From positions 1 through 62,533 of the forward strand of contig URAZ01000021.1 of the NCBI GenBank assembly GCA_900545925.1: a DNA stretch of 62,533 nucleotides. Reading direction: 5' to 3'. Both the position numbers and the translations under genes were made by a program. This document shows positions 18,182-26,893 of the stretch, in pieces; the stretch's first letter is position 1; each line of letters starts with the position of its first letter. This DNA comes from an uncultured Eubacteriales bacterium. Lineage in GTDB: Bacteria > Bacillota > Clostridia > Oscillospirales > Oscillospiraceae. Below the pieces are notes generated by a model. It had not been told where the DNA came from. It did no database searches and saw only the letters and a program-made list of their open reading frames with translations.

Positions 18182-20389
18182 ATGGAACAGGAATCGCAAA
18201 TGATACAGGGGACCGTTCTGGCGGTCATTTATCAGAACCCCGAAAACGGCTACTGCGTGCTGAAGGTTCGTACCGAACAGGGAGAAGCTGTCACCGTCGT
18301 CGGTACGATTCCCATGAGCGTTGTGGGAGAACGGCTGGCCATCGTCGGCAGATGGACGCGCCACCAATCCTTCGGGCAGCAGTTTGAGGCGGAATTCTTA
18401 GAACGCCTCATGCCGGAGACAACAAGCGAAATTCTGGCGTTTCTGTCCTCCCGCGCCGTCAAGGGCATCGGGCCGAAAATGGCAGAGAAAATTGTTGCCC
18501 GTTTCGGCGATCAGAGTCTGAACGTGCTGGAACAGGATCCCATGCAGCTGACGAAAATCCCAGGCATCAGCGAAAAAAAGGCACAGGAAATGTCCGAAAG
18601 CTTCCAGAAGCAGTCCGGTATTCGGCGTCTGATTGAATTTCTGACCATTTACCATCTGCCCGCCCAACTTGCCGTACGGCTCTACCGCGCCTACGGCGAA
18701 CTTGCGCAGGAAGCGCTGCGCGACGACCCGTATCTGCTGACAGACGAGTATTACCGCGCGGATTTCTCGCAGGTCGATGCCTTTGCCATCGCACTTGGCG
18801 TCAGCGCCGACGATGAGCGACGTGTAGAGGCGGGCATTTTATTTGAATTATCCTACAATCTCGGCGCAGGCCATACGTTTATCCCGCAGGACAAGCTTCG
18901 TGCGGCAACCTGCGCGCTGCTTGAACTGGACGGCGAGACGATTGACGCCGGGATGCTCCGGCTTCAGGAGCAGGGACGGATGGAACTGAGCCCGATTGTG
19001 GGCTTAACAGCCTGCTATCTGCCGGAACTCTACGAGGCGGAAACGTATGTCTGCCGGAAAATCCTGTCCATGGCGGACGGCGAATACCCCGAGCCCGGCC
19101 GGATTGACGATTTGGTTGCGGAGATTGAGGACAAGCAGGGCATTGATTACGCGCCGGAGCAGCGCAGCGCCATCCGCGCGGCGGCCTCCCGGCAGCTTCT
19201 GATCGTGACCGGCGGCCCCGGCACGGGCAAAACGACGGTCATGTCCGGCATTTTGCGGTTGTTTGACGCGCTGAAACTCAAAACACAGCTGGCCGCACCG
19301 ACCGGACGGGCCGCAAAGCGGCTGGCTGAGGTGACGGGCCGCGAGGCCTCAACTATCCACCGGCTTCTGGAGGCACAGTTTGACGAAGCGACGGGCCGCA
19401 TGGCTTTTTTTCACGACGAAGACGCACCGCTTGCCTGTGACGCGATGATTGTGGATGAAACATCGATGGTGGATCTGCAGCTTATGGCGTCGCTTTTGAA
19501 GGCACTCAAGCCCGGCTGCCGCCTGCTTCTGGTCGGCGACCCGGATCAGCTGCCGCCCGTCGGTGCAGGAAACGTATTTTCCGACCTCATCCGCAGCGGC
19601 GTGGTGCAGACTGTCCGCCTGACCGAAATCTTCCGGCAGGCACAAAGAAGCCTCATCGTCATGAATGCCCACGCAGTCAATCAGGGTGAACTGCCTGTGC
19701 TCACGGCCACCGACCGGGACTTTTTCTTCCTGCGCCGCCGCGACCCGGCCGCAGCCGTGAAAACTATACAGGAACTCTGCCAGACGCGGCTGCCGAAAAA
19801 CATGGGTATCCAGCCGTCCGACATTCAGGTGCTCAGTCCCAGCCGCAAGCATGAGACGGGCACAAAGGCACTGAATCTTGCGCTTCAGGCCGTGCTGAAT
19901 CCGCCTGCGGAGGGCAAAAAAGAAAAAAAACATGGAGATTTTTCCTTCCGAACCGGCGATCGGGTAATGCAAATCCGGAATAACTATGATATAATGTGGA
20001 AACGGGCCGACGGACTTGGCGCTGGAACCGGCATTTTCAACGGCGATATCGGAACTGTCCTGGACATCGATTTCCAGGAGGAAACGATGTCCGTCCAGTT
20101 TGATGACCGGACGGCGGAATACGCCTTTGATATGCTCTCTGAGTTGGAACCGGCCTATGCCATGACCGTCCATAAAAGTCAGGGCAGCGAATACCGTGCG
20201 GTTATTCTGTCGCTCTGCGGCGGGCCGCAGCCGCTCTTGACGCGCAGTGTTTTATATACCGCCATTACCCGCGCGCGCGAACTGCTCATCATCGTCGGCA
20301 ATGAGGAAACCGTCGCCGCCATGACCCGCAATGACCGCCGCCAGCGGCGCTATTCCGGCCTTAAGCTTCGTCTGGAGGGCAAGGTATGA
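18182..20389 (+). CDS. recD2: RecD2-type ATP-dependent 5'-3' DNA helicase
   Basis: 735 residues. The N-terminal OB-like domain is followed by helix-hairpin-helix repeats (SSRAVKGIGPKMAEKI, LTKIPGISEKKAQEM) typical of RecD2, then SF1B motor motifs: Walker A GGPGTGKTT, motif II DETSMVD, motif III GDPDQLPPVGAGNV, and the C-terminal UvrD_C2 motif MTVHKSQGSEY. Unlike enterobacterial RecD it acts without RecBC and is used in repair and replication. The start at 18182 gives MEQESQMIQGTV with GGGAG upstream. It ends with an ATGA overlap into comF. Confidence 0.95.
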   Translation: MEQESQMIQGTVLAVIYQNPENGYCVLKVRTEQGEAVTVVGTIPMSVVGERLAIVGRWTRHQSFGQQFEAEFLERLMPETTSEILAFLSSRAVKGIGPKMAEKIVARFGDQSLNVLEQDPMQLTKIPGISEKKAQEMSESFQKQSGIRRLIEFLTIYHLPAQLAVRLYRAYGELAQEALRDDPYLLTDEYYRADFSQVDAFAIALGVSADDERRVEAGILFELSYNLGAGHTFIPQDKLRAATCALLELDGETIDAGMLRLQEQGRMELSPIVGLTACYLPELYEAETYVCRKILSMADGEYPEPGRIDDLVAEIEDKQGIDYAPEQRSAIRAAASRQLLIVTGGPGTGKTTVMSGILRLFDALKLKTQLAAPTGRAAKRLAEVTGREASTIHRLLEAQFDEATGRMAFFHDEDAPLACDAMIVDETSMVDLQLMASLLKALKPGCRLLLVGDPDQLPPVGAGNVFSDLIRSGVVQTVRLTEIFRQAQRSLIVMNAHAVNQGELPVLTATDRDFFFLRRRDPAAAVKTIQELCQTRLPKNMGIQPSDIQVLSPSRKHETGTKALNLALQAVLNPPAEGKKEKKHGDFSFRTGDRVMQIRNNYDIMWKRADGLGAGTGIFNGDIGTVLDIDFQEETMSVQFDDRTAEYAFDMLSELEPAYAMTVHKSQGSEYRAVILSLCGGPQPLLTRSVLYTAITRARELLIIVGNEETVAAMTRNDRRQRRYSGLKLRLEGKV

Positions 20390-21039
20390 GCATCGTTTCG
20401 TGGCTGCTTGATCTGCTCTATCCGCCCAAATGTGTGGTCTGCCGCAGACTTCTGACGGGCAAAGGCCCGGTGTGCCCTCGCTGCATGGACGCACTCCCTG
20501 AGTTTGACGGTGCAGCGCCCGCCGTGCGCTTTACAAGCGGCGGCGCGGTCAGTTTTTTCTACGAGGGCCAGCTGCGTGAGTCGTTCCTGCGCTTCAAATT
20601 CGGCGGTTCGGCGTTTTACGCGCAGACCTACGGCGCGTGGATGGCTCACACAATCCGGGACAAGCTTGCGGGGAAATACGACGTGCTCACATGGGCGCCG
20701 GTCAGCCGGGCGAGAAAGCGCAAACGCGGCTATGACCAGTCGGCGCTTCTGTGCCGCGAGATTGGAATACATCTCAGACTCGAATCCATGCAGACGCTCC
20801 GGAAAATCAAGGATTCGCCCGCACAGTCCACGCTCACGGATGCAGCCCAGAGGCGGGCGAATGTCTCCGGAGCGTACCGGGCCGAACGGCCGGAGTGCTT
20901 TGCCGGAAAACGTGTTCTGATCATCGACGATATTGTAACGACTGGCGCAACGCTGGCAGAATGCAGCCGCACGCTGCTGCAGGCGGGCGCGTCGGACGTC
21001 GTTTACGCGGCATTTGCCGCGCCGAGAAAACAAGACTGA
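20386..21039 (+). CDS. comF: ComF family phosphoribosyltransferase-like protein
   Basis: 217 residues. N-terminal zinc-binding motif CVVCRRLL...CPRC, a double-zinc-ribbon like segment, then a PRTase fold with KRKRGYDQSALL and the PRPP loop VLIIDDIVTTGAT. ComF is needed for DNA uptake and processing in competent Gram-positive bacteria. Its start overlaps the recD2 stop as ATGA, a fitting partnership for DNA handling. Other late competence genes are not in view. Confidence 0.93.
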   Translation: MSIVSWLLDLLYPPKCVVCRRLLTGKGPVCPRCMDALPEFDGAAPAVRFTSGGAVSFFYEGQLRESFLRFKFGGSAFYAQTYGAWMAHTIRDKLAGKYDVLTWAPVSRARKRKRGYDQSALLCREIGIHLRLESMQTLRKIKDSPAQSTLTDAAQRRANVSGAYRAERPECFAGKRVLIIDDIVTTGATLAECSRTLLQAGASDVVYAAFAAPRKQD

Positions 21040-21052
21040 AGGATACAACGCT

Positions 21053-22084
21053 ATGAAACTGATTCGTGATATCGGCATCGACCTTGGCACGGCGAACGTG
21101 CTCTGCTATGTAGAGGGGCGCGGAATTGTCCTGCGCGAACCGTCGGTCGTGGCCGTAGACAAGAACACCGGTAAGGTTTTGCAGGTCGGCGCAGCGGCAC
21201 GCAATATGCTTGGCCGCACCCCCGGCAACATTGTCGCCGTGCGCCCGCTGCGCGACGGCGTCATTACCGACTATGAAATGACAGAGAAAATGCTTGAGCA
21301 GTTTCTCAAAAAGATCAACAAATTCACGCTCGTGAAGCCCCGTGTGATCGTTTCCGTTCCGTCCGGCATCACCGAGGTCGAGGAACGTGCGGTCATTCAG
21401 GCCGCTATGGAGGCCGGTGCGCGCCGCGTGTACCTGATCGAAGAGCCGCTCGCCGCCGCGCTTGGCGCGAAGCTGGCGATTTCCGGACCGGAGGGACACA
21501 TGGTCGTCGATATCGGCGGCGGCACGACAGACATCGCCGTTTTGAGTCTGAACGGAATCGCAACGTCCTCCTCCATCAAGGTCGCGGGCGACACGTTCGA
21601 CGAGGCAGTTGCGGCCTATATGCGCAAGCGCTACGGCATGCTCATCGGCTTGAATACAGCCGAAGAGGTCAAAATTACCATCGGCTGCGTGTACCCGCGC
21701 CCACAGGAACTTTCCATGCTTGTCAAGGGCCGCGACGCGAAAACAGGTCTTCCAAACGAGGTAACAATTTCGTCATCTGAGATGCTCGAGGCGTTCAAGC
21801 GCCCGGCGCGGCAGATCGTCGATGAGGTTCTGGATGTTCTGGAGCACTCATCACCGGAATTGGTGGCGGACATTGCGCAGAACGGCATCGTGCTCACCGG
21901 CGGCGGGAGTCTGCTCTACGGCTTTGACAAGCTGATCTCCGAACGAACGGAGATCGCCTGTTCCATCGCGGACGACGCAGATTCCTGCGTGGCCAACGGC
22001 TGCGGGCGGAGCCTGCAGTGGATCAGTTCCATGCAGGAGGGCACCATCAACCTGGCCCGCCGCAAGCTGATGAAGGAGCAATAA
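21053..22084 (+). CDS. mreB: MreB/Mbl-family actin-like cell shape protein
   Basis: 343 residues. Actin-fold motifs are clear: phosphate 1 DIGIDLGTANVL, phosphate 2 VVDIGGGTTDIAVL, connect 2 and the adenosine motif VLTGGGSLLYGFDKLI. It forms membrane-bound filaments that guide lateral wall synthesis in rods. It stands apart from mreCD, so it may be an Mbl or MreBH paralogue; sequence alone does not decide. The gene follows comF closely and ends at a perfect terminator. Confidence 0.93.
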   Translation: MKLIRDIGIDLGTANVLCYVEGRGIVLREPSVVAVDKNTGKVLQVGAAARNMLGRTPGNIVAVRPLRDGVITDYEMTEKMLEQFLKKINKFTLVKPRVIVSVPSGITEVEERAVIQAAMEAGARRVYLIEEPLAAALGAKLAISGPEGHMVVDIGGGTTDIAVLSLNGIATSSSIKVAGDTFDEAVAAYMRKRYGMLIGLNTAEEVKITIGCVYPRPQELSMLVKGRDAKTGLPNEVTISSSEMLEAFKRPARQIVDEVLDVLEHSSPELVADIAQNGIVLTGGGSLLYGFDKLISERTEIACSIADDADSCVANGCGRSLQWISSMQEGTINLARRKLMKEQ

Positions 22085-22108
22085 TCGAACGCTCTGCTTA
22101 AATATACG

Positions 22109-22134
22109 AAAAAGCCCGGCACGCCGGGCTTTTT
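22109..22134. terminator. intrinsic terminator after mreB
   Basis: Perfect stem AAAAAGCCCGGC / GCCGGGCTTTTT with a 2-base spacing at the loop. Confidence 0.9.
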
Positions 22135-22152
22135 CCGATAGGAGAATGGGGT

Positions 22153-22896
22153 ATGAAAAAGACGCTGGACGCCAATAAGCTGAAACTGATTGCGATCATT
22201 GCCATGACGCTTGACCATATCGCATGGCTGCTCTTCCCCGGCTATTCGGACGGAGCACTGCCGGTCGTGATGCACATCATCGGCCGCCTGACCTGCCCCA
22301 TCATGTGCTATTTTATCGCTGAGGGCTATTATCACACGCGGAATATCCGGAAATACACCTTCCGTCTGTTCCTGTTCGCCGTGATCTCACACTTTGCGTA
22401 TATTTTTGCATCCAACGATTTTGTGGATGCCCGTTCGTTCATCCCGTTCTATTTCGGGAGCATTCTGAACCAGACGAGCGTCATGTGGCCGCTTGCGTGG
22501 GGGCTTGTGATGCTGCGCGTGGCGAACAGCGAGCGCTTCACACAGCTGCAGAAGACGCTTCTGGTGATTCTTATCTGTCTGGTCAGCTTTCCGAGCGACT
22601 GGAGCTGCATCGCAAGCCTGTGCGTGCTGGCGTTCGGCACGAACCGGGGCAATCTGAAGGCGCAGGGCCGGTGGATGCTGTTTTTTGTGGCGATTTATGC
22701 AGTCGTGTATTTCTTCGCGCTCGACAAGCTCTACGGCATTTTGCAGCTGGCCGTCGCGCTGTCCCTGCCGCTGCTCGCGCGCTATAACGGCCAGCGCGGG
22801 AAAAACGCCCGCGTCAACAAATTCCTTAAATGGTTCTTCTATCTCTATTATCCCCTGCACCTGACCATCCTTGGCGCGATCCGGTATTTTGGGTAA
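22153..22896 (+). CDS. TraX-family membrane protein
   Basis: 247 residues with about eight hydrophobic segments. The N-terminus LKLIAIIAMTLDHIAWLLFPG and the YYPLHLTILGAIRYF tail match the TraX/acetyltransferase-like family (PF05857). The namesake acetylates F pilin, but chromosomal homologues in Firmicutes are common and uncharacterised. GGAG lies eight bases ahead of the ATG. No conjugation genes are near, so the name should not be taken as evidence of transfer. Confidence 0.88.
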   Translation: MKKTLDANKLKLIAIIAMTLDHIAWLLFPGYSDGALPVVMHIIGRLTCPIMCYFIAEGYYHTRNIRKYTFRLFLFAVISHFAYIFASNDFVDARSFIPFYFGSILNQTSVMWPLAWGLVMLRVANSERFTQLQKTLLVILICLVSFPSDWSCIASLCVLAFGTNRGNLKAQGRWMLFFVAIYAVVYFFALDKLYGILQLAVALSLPLLARYNGQRGKNARVNKFLKWFFYLYYPLHLTILGAIRYFG

Positions 22897-22933
22897 CACA
22901 AAACAGAAACCGGCTGTACCCGCGCATGTGGTT

Positions 22934-22960
22934 GTAGGGGCCGATGCCCACATCGGCCCG
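22934..22960 (+). repeat. REP-like palindrome, copy 1
   Basis: Palindromic core GGGCCGATG-CCCA-CATCGGCCC preceded by GTAG; identical over 27 bp to the reverse complement of copy 2. Confidence 0.8.
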
Positions 22961-23083
22961 GCAGAATGTATCGTTTTATGGAAGTGTGCGGAAAATTCCC
23001 CGCATTTTTGGGCGGATGGATCTGTCCGCCCGCAGGATGCACTGGTTTTTTATGGGGACTCTGGAGAATTCGCGGCTCCCCAA

Positions 23084-23110
23084 CGGGCCGATGTGGGCAT
23101 CGGCCCCTAC
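23084..23110 (-). repeat. REP-like palindrome, copy 2
   Basis: Reverse-complement copy of the element at 22934-22960. Confidence 0.8.
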
Positions 23111-23194
23111 GACCAAGTGGGAAAATGTATACGAATTCGCCGAATGGCCGTCGCTTTTTGCCGCCGCCTGCCGCTTGACCTCCTCTTGGGTAAG

Positions 23195-23227
23195 AAAAAT
23201 GCGTGACTGTAACAGTCACGCATTTTT
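23195..23227. terminator. bidirectional terminator serving ackA
   Basis: Perfect 15-bp stem AAAAATGCGTGACTG / CAGTCACGCATTTTT with loop TAA; T runs on both strands. Confidence 0.9.
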
Positions 23228-23263
23228 GCTGTTTGAAATAATCTCTGTTAAGCCGGAAGGCAT

Positions 23264-24460
23264 TTATCTGGTCAGCGCGGCGGTATCCTGCGCGATCATG
23301 AGTTCTTCGTTGGTCGGAATGACCCAAACAGTGACCTTGGAGTCGGGCGTAGAGATCACGACCTCTTCGCCGCGAAGCTTATTCTTCTCCGGGTCAAGCT
23401 TGACGCCGAGGTATTCCAGACCGTCGCAGATAGACGCGCGCATGGAGCCGGAGTTTTCGCCGACACCAGCGGTAAAGACGATGCAGTCCACGCCGCCAAG
23501 AGCCGCGGCATAGGCACCGATATACTTGCGGACTTCGTAGGCAAACTTGTCGAGCGCCAGCTGTGCAGCCTCGTTGCCCTTCTCAGCGGCGGCATCCAGA
23601 TCGCGGAAGTCGGAGGAAACGCCGTCGGACAGGGCCAGAACGCCGGATTTTTTGTTGAGCATGGTCAGGCAGTCGTCGGCGGACATATTGTACTTGTTCA
23701 TAATGAACTGTGCAACGCAGGTGTCGATATCGCCCGCGCGGGTGCCCATCGGGACGCCAGCCAGAGGGGACAGGCCCATGGAGGTATCCTGGCACTTGCC
23801 GTCCTTGACAGCGGACAGGGACGAGCCATTACCCAGATGGCAGACGATGACGCGGTGTGCGTTCTCTACGCCGCCCATCAATTCGATGCAGCGCTTGGAG
23901 ACGAAGCGGTGAGACGTGCCATGGAAGCCGTAGCGGCGCAGATGGTCTTCGGTGTAATACTTGGTAGGAATGGCATAGCGGTATGCCTTCGGGGGCATGG
24001 TCATATGGAACGCGGTGTCGAACACGGCGACCTGCGGCTTGCTCGGCATGGCCTTTTCGCATGCTTCAATGCCCATGAGGTTGGCGGGATTGTGCAGCGG
24101 GCCGAGGGGGATGCAGTCGCGGATGGCCTGCTTGCAGGCCTCGTCGATGATGCAGCTTTCAACAAACTTGTCGCCGCCGTGCAGAACACGATGGCCGACA
24201 GCGTCGATCTCATCGACGGATTTGATCACACCGTATTCCGGATCGACCAGAATGGACATAACGGCCTCGATCGCCTCCTTGTGCGTCGGCATCGGAATGT
24301 CCTTTTCATACTTCTTGCCGCTGGCCGGGACCTTGTGGGTCAGACGGCCGTCCAGACCGATGCGCTCACACAGCCCCTTGGCGGTGACGTCGCCGGTGTC
24401 CGGGTTCATGAGCTGGTACTTGAGGCTGGAACTGCCAGCATTGATAACCAGAATGTTCAT
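23264..24460 (-). CDS. ackA: acetate kinase
   Basis: 398 residues with the ASKHA fold: MNILVINAGSSSLKYQL at the start, the catalytic region HRVLHGGD, GTSHRFVSK, GMGTRAGD-type loop MGTRAGDIDTC, and FTAGVGENS near the end. It interconverts acetyl phosphate + ADP with acetate + ATP in the cytoplasm, the ATP-yielding end of fermentation. No phosphotransacetylase gene is adjacent. It is divergent from tmcAL, whose enzyme uses acetate. The start at 24460 is the family's standard N-terminus. Confidence 0.97.
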   Translation of the reverse strand: MNILVINAGSSSLKYQLMNPDTGDVTAKGLCERIGLDGRLTHKVPASGKKYEKDIPMPTHKEAIEAVMSILVDPEYGVIKSVDEIDAVGHRVLHGGDKFVESCIIDEACKQAIRDCIPLGPLHNPANLMGIEACEKAMPSKPQVAVFDTAFHMTMPPKAYRYAIPTKYYTEDHLRRYGFHGTSHRFVSKRCIELMGGVENAHRVIVCHLGNGSSLSAVKDGKCQDTSMGLSPLAGVPMGTRAGDIDTCVAQFIMNKYNMSADDCLTMLNKKSGVLALSDGVSSDFRDLDAAAEKGNEAAQLALDKFAYEVRKYIGAYAAALGGVDCIVFTAGVGENSGSMRASICDGLEYLGVKLDPEKNKLRGEEVVISTPDSKVTVWVIPTNEELMIAQDTAALTR

Positions 24461-24590
24461 ACTTCCATTCACTCCTGTATTTCTTTTTTCAATCATTCGT
24501 GTTACTATATCACATAGCTATTGTTCATCATACAACAAAAGCCAAACAGAAACAAGGGCTTTACAAGATTTTTTTACCGGAGGTCATTCC

Positions 24591-25751
24591 ATGCAGACGG
24601 TCGGCGTGATCTGTGAATACAATCCCTTTCATCTCGGCCACGCGCGGCAGCTGAGCCTGATTCGGCAGCAGCTGGAACCGGAGACGGCCATTGTCTGCCT
24701 GATGAGCGGAAACTATGTCCAGCGTGGAGAACCTGCCATTTTTGACAAGCGCGTCCGGGCACAGGCGGCGGTGGAAGCCGGGGCCAGTCTCGTACTGGAA
24801 CTGCCGGTCACATACGCGCTGCGCTCGGCAGAGGGCTTCGCCGCAGGCGGTGTGCACATCCTATCGCAGCTGCGCTGCGGCTTTCTCAGCTTCGGCTGCG
24901 AATCCGGGGACGGAGCCGCAATTTTCCGCGCAGCGGAAGTCTCCTGCTCGGTAGAATTTGAGCAGGCGCTGCACGTCTGCATCCAGACCGGCCTCAGCTA
25001 CGCCGCCGCGCGGCAGCGGGCACTGGAAGCGCTCGGGCAGGATGGGCAGCTGCTGACAAGGCCGAACGACATTCTGGCCTTTGAATACTGCCGCGCAATC
25101 CTCACGCAGAACAGTCACATGCACCCGTTGGCCGTTCTGCGTCCCGGCGATTATCATGCAGATGCGCCGGATGCGGAACATCCGTCCGCCACGGCGGTAC
25201 GGCAGCTGATTTTGTCGGGCGGAGACTGGCGGCAGTACGTTCCGGCAGCCTGCACCTATGAAAACGCGGTTCCCCACGCACTTTTGTGGGGCGAGAAGGC
25301 CCTGCTCGCGCGTCTGCGCGGCATGGAGCAGGCAGACTGGGTACAAGCCGCACACGGCTCTGAGGGTCTGTGGTCAAAGGTTTGGAAGGCCGTGCAGGCG
25401 CAGCCGGACTATGAACGCGTCCTGAAAGCGTCAAAATCAAAGCGCTATCCGCGTACACGGCTCCAGCGGCTGCTGCTGTGCGCGTATTTGGGTATTGACA
25501 CGCAGACGCTCCTGCGCGAAGCGCCGTATGTGCGCGTGCTGGCATTCGATGAAATGGGCCGTACCGTTTTGCGGCAGGCCAAAAAAGACGCGCGTCTCAC
25601 GCTCGTCAATGCGGGCCAGACGCCGCCGGACGAAGTCTATTATGCGCTGGAGCGCCGCTGTGCAGCGCTTTACGGCCTGTTTGCCATGCAGCCGGAACTT
25701 TTTTCGGAACAAGTTGCACGGATCTATCAAAAGCCTCTGGGACCGGCATAG
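24591..25751 (+). CDS. tmcAL: tRNA(Met) cytidine acetate ligase
   Basis: 386 residues. The N-terminus GVICEYNPFHLGHARQL has the HxGH nucleotidyltransferase motif, followed by MSGNYVQRGEPAIFDKRVRA and SFGCESGD, all hallmarks of TmcAL (YlbM). The enzyme activates acetate with ATP to acetyl-AMP and acetylates C34 of elongator tRNA-Met. GGAGG lies seven bases before the ATG. Divergent arrangement with ackA, the enzyme that makes acetate, is notable. Confidence 0.92.
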   Translation: MQTVGVICEYNPFHLGHARQLSLIRQQLEPETAIVCLMSGNYVQRGEPAIFDKRVRAQAAVEAGASLVLELPVTYALRSAEGFAAGGVHILSQLRCGFLSFGCESGDGAAIFRAAEVSCSVEFEQALHVCIQTGLSYAAARQRALEALGQDGQLLTRPNDILAFEYCRAILTQNSHMHPLAVLRPGDYHADAPDAEHPSATAVRQLILSGGDWRQYVPAACTYENAVPHALLWGEKALLARLRGMEQADWVQAAHGSEGLWSKVWKAVQAQPDYERVLKASKSKRYPRTRLQRLLLCAYLGIDTQTLLREAPYVRVLAFDEMGRTVLRQAKKDARLTLVNAGQTPPDEVYYALERRCAALYGLFAMQPELFSEQVARIYQKPLGPA

Positions 25752-25757
25752 ACCACG

Positions 25758-25794
25758 AAAACGGACATCCCCGAAAAGTAGGGATGTCCGTTTT
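25758..25794. terminator. bidirectional terminator
   Basis: Perfect stem AAAACGGACATCCC / GGGATGTCCGTTTT between convergent genes. Confidence 0.9.
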
Positions 25795-25803
25795 TATGCA
25801 GCA

Positions 25804-26721
25804 TCAGTCCGGCCAGAGGCGTTCTTCGTAGACGCCGGCGGCCTTGAGCGCACAGATCGCTTCCTTGACGGAGGCCAGATCCTCGCGGTAGGTCACGCCG
25901 TGCCATACCTCCTCGCAGGGCAGCACGCGCACGCGCGCTGTCCCTTCCTCCAACTGCTGGTTTACGACACTCGGGAGGTAAAACTCACGCTTCAGCGGAT
26001 CCAGCGGAACCTCTTTCTCAAAAAACGCACCAAGCCGTGTCCAGAACTCCGAAACAGTCGGCTGGGTAAAGCCCCAGATGTTCATGGAGACAATGGTATC
26101 GCCCGGCAGATCGACAAAGTGTTCGCCGTCCTCGGTATAGGCGGCGTGGTCGCCACGCTGGTAAATCTTTGTCCGCTCGGTGATGCCCATGAGCATGCCG
26201 TTTTGGACCTCGCACACGCCGCGCGCCACGGAGCCGAACTCCGTCACGGTATTGCGCACCCGATAGCCGACCATGGCGTAGCAGTGCTCGTCGTCGTTCG
26301 TACGCAGAAACTCATAGATCTCGCTGAATGCTGTGCGTCCGTAGAAGTCATCGGAATTGATCACGGCAAACGGCCCGTGCAGCACGTTCCGGCAGCAGGC
26401 AATGGCCTGTCCCGTGCCCCACGGCTTGACACGCCCGTCCGGGGCAGTGCAGCCCGCCGGGATATCTGTCAACTCCTGGTAGACATATTCCACGTTAAAA
26501 AACCGCTCCATGCGGTTTCCGATGCGTTCACGAAAGAGCGCGTCGTGTTCGCGCTTGATGATAAAGACAAGATCGCGGAACCCCGCGCGTCTTGCGTCGT
26601 ACATCGAAAAGTCAATGATGCTGTGCCCCTCCTTGTCAACGGGCTCCATCTGCTTGAGCCCGCCGAAGCGGCTGCCCATTCCAGCGGCCATAATGACAAG
26701 TTTCGGTGCTTGATTCTGCAT
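25804..26721 (-). CDS. sugar-phosphate nucleotidyltransferase family protein
   Basis: 305 residues. The nucleotidyltransferase signature AAGMGSRFGGLKQMEPV opens the protein, with the metal-binding NSDDFYGR near residue 120 and GTGQAIACC between them. It resembles NTP-transferase proteins that charge sugar phosphates with a nucleotide, but it is distant from typical RmlA or GalU, so the sugar is not assigned. AGGAGG lies eight bases before the ATG at 26721. It stands alone; no capsule or wall-polymer cluster is adjacent. Confidence 0.82.
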   Translation of the reverse strand: MQNQAPKLVIMAAGMGSRFGGLKQMEPVDKEGHSIIDFSMYDARRAGFRDLVFIIKREHDALFRERIGNRMERFFNVEYVYQELTDIPAGCTAPDGRVKPWGTGQAIACCRNVLHGPFAVINSDDFYGRTAFSEIYEFLRTNDDEHCYAMVGYRVRNTVTEFGSVARGVCEVQNGMLMGITERTKIYQRGDHAAYTEDGEHFVDLPGDTIVSMNIWGFTQPTVSEFWTRLGAFFEKEVPLDPLKREFYLPSVVNQQLEEGTARVRVLPCEEVWHGVTYREDLASVKEAICALKAAGVYEERLWPD

Positions 26722-26819
26722 GTGAAATGCCTCCTGCAAGTTACTGCCTCTATCGTATCGGTTCCGACAGAAGATTGCAAGCCCTTTTCGCAGGAAATTT
26801 TGCTTCCGACACGAATGGC

Positions 26820-26848
26820 TTGCGAGCGGCGCGCATTTGTGGTACACT
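26820..26848 (+). promoter_or_regulatory. promoter of the antiporter-mgtC pair
   Basis: TTGCGA and TACACT separated by 17 bp, with an upstream TGG making an extended -10; 46 bp before the start. Confidence 0.6.
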
Positions 26849-26893
26849 ATGTAAAATCTAGGTTAAATCCAAATATGAAACGGGGTGAATGAT

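Larger units (their letters stand above)
22897..23194. repeat. intergenic region built from inverted REP-like repeats
   Basis: No gene seen. Two inverted copies of a 27-bp palindromic element (22934-22960 and 23084-23110) flank a segment with another stem, GGGCGGA / TCCGCCC near 23010-23031. The whole block could fold into a large stem-loop. A third copy of the element is at 44801-44830. Confidence 0.7.

Noticed and set aside
22153..22896. Conjugation locus based on the TraX-like gene
   Set aside because: No other transfer genes nearby; TraX-family proteins are common on Firmicutes chromosomes.
22871..23513. Plus-strand open frames downstream of the TraX gene
   Set aside because: They run through inverted repeats and into the antisense of ackA; no domain.
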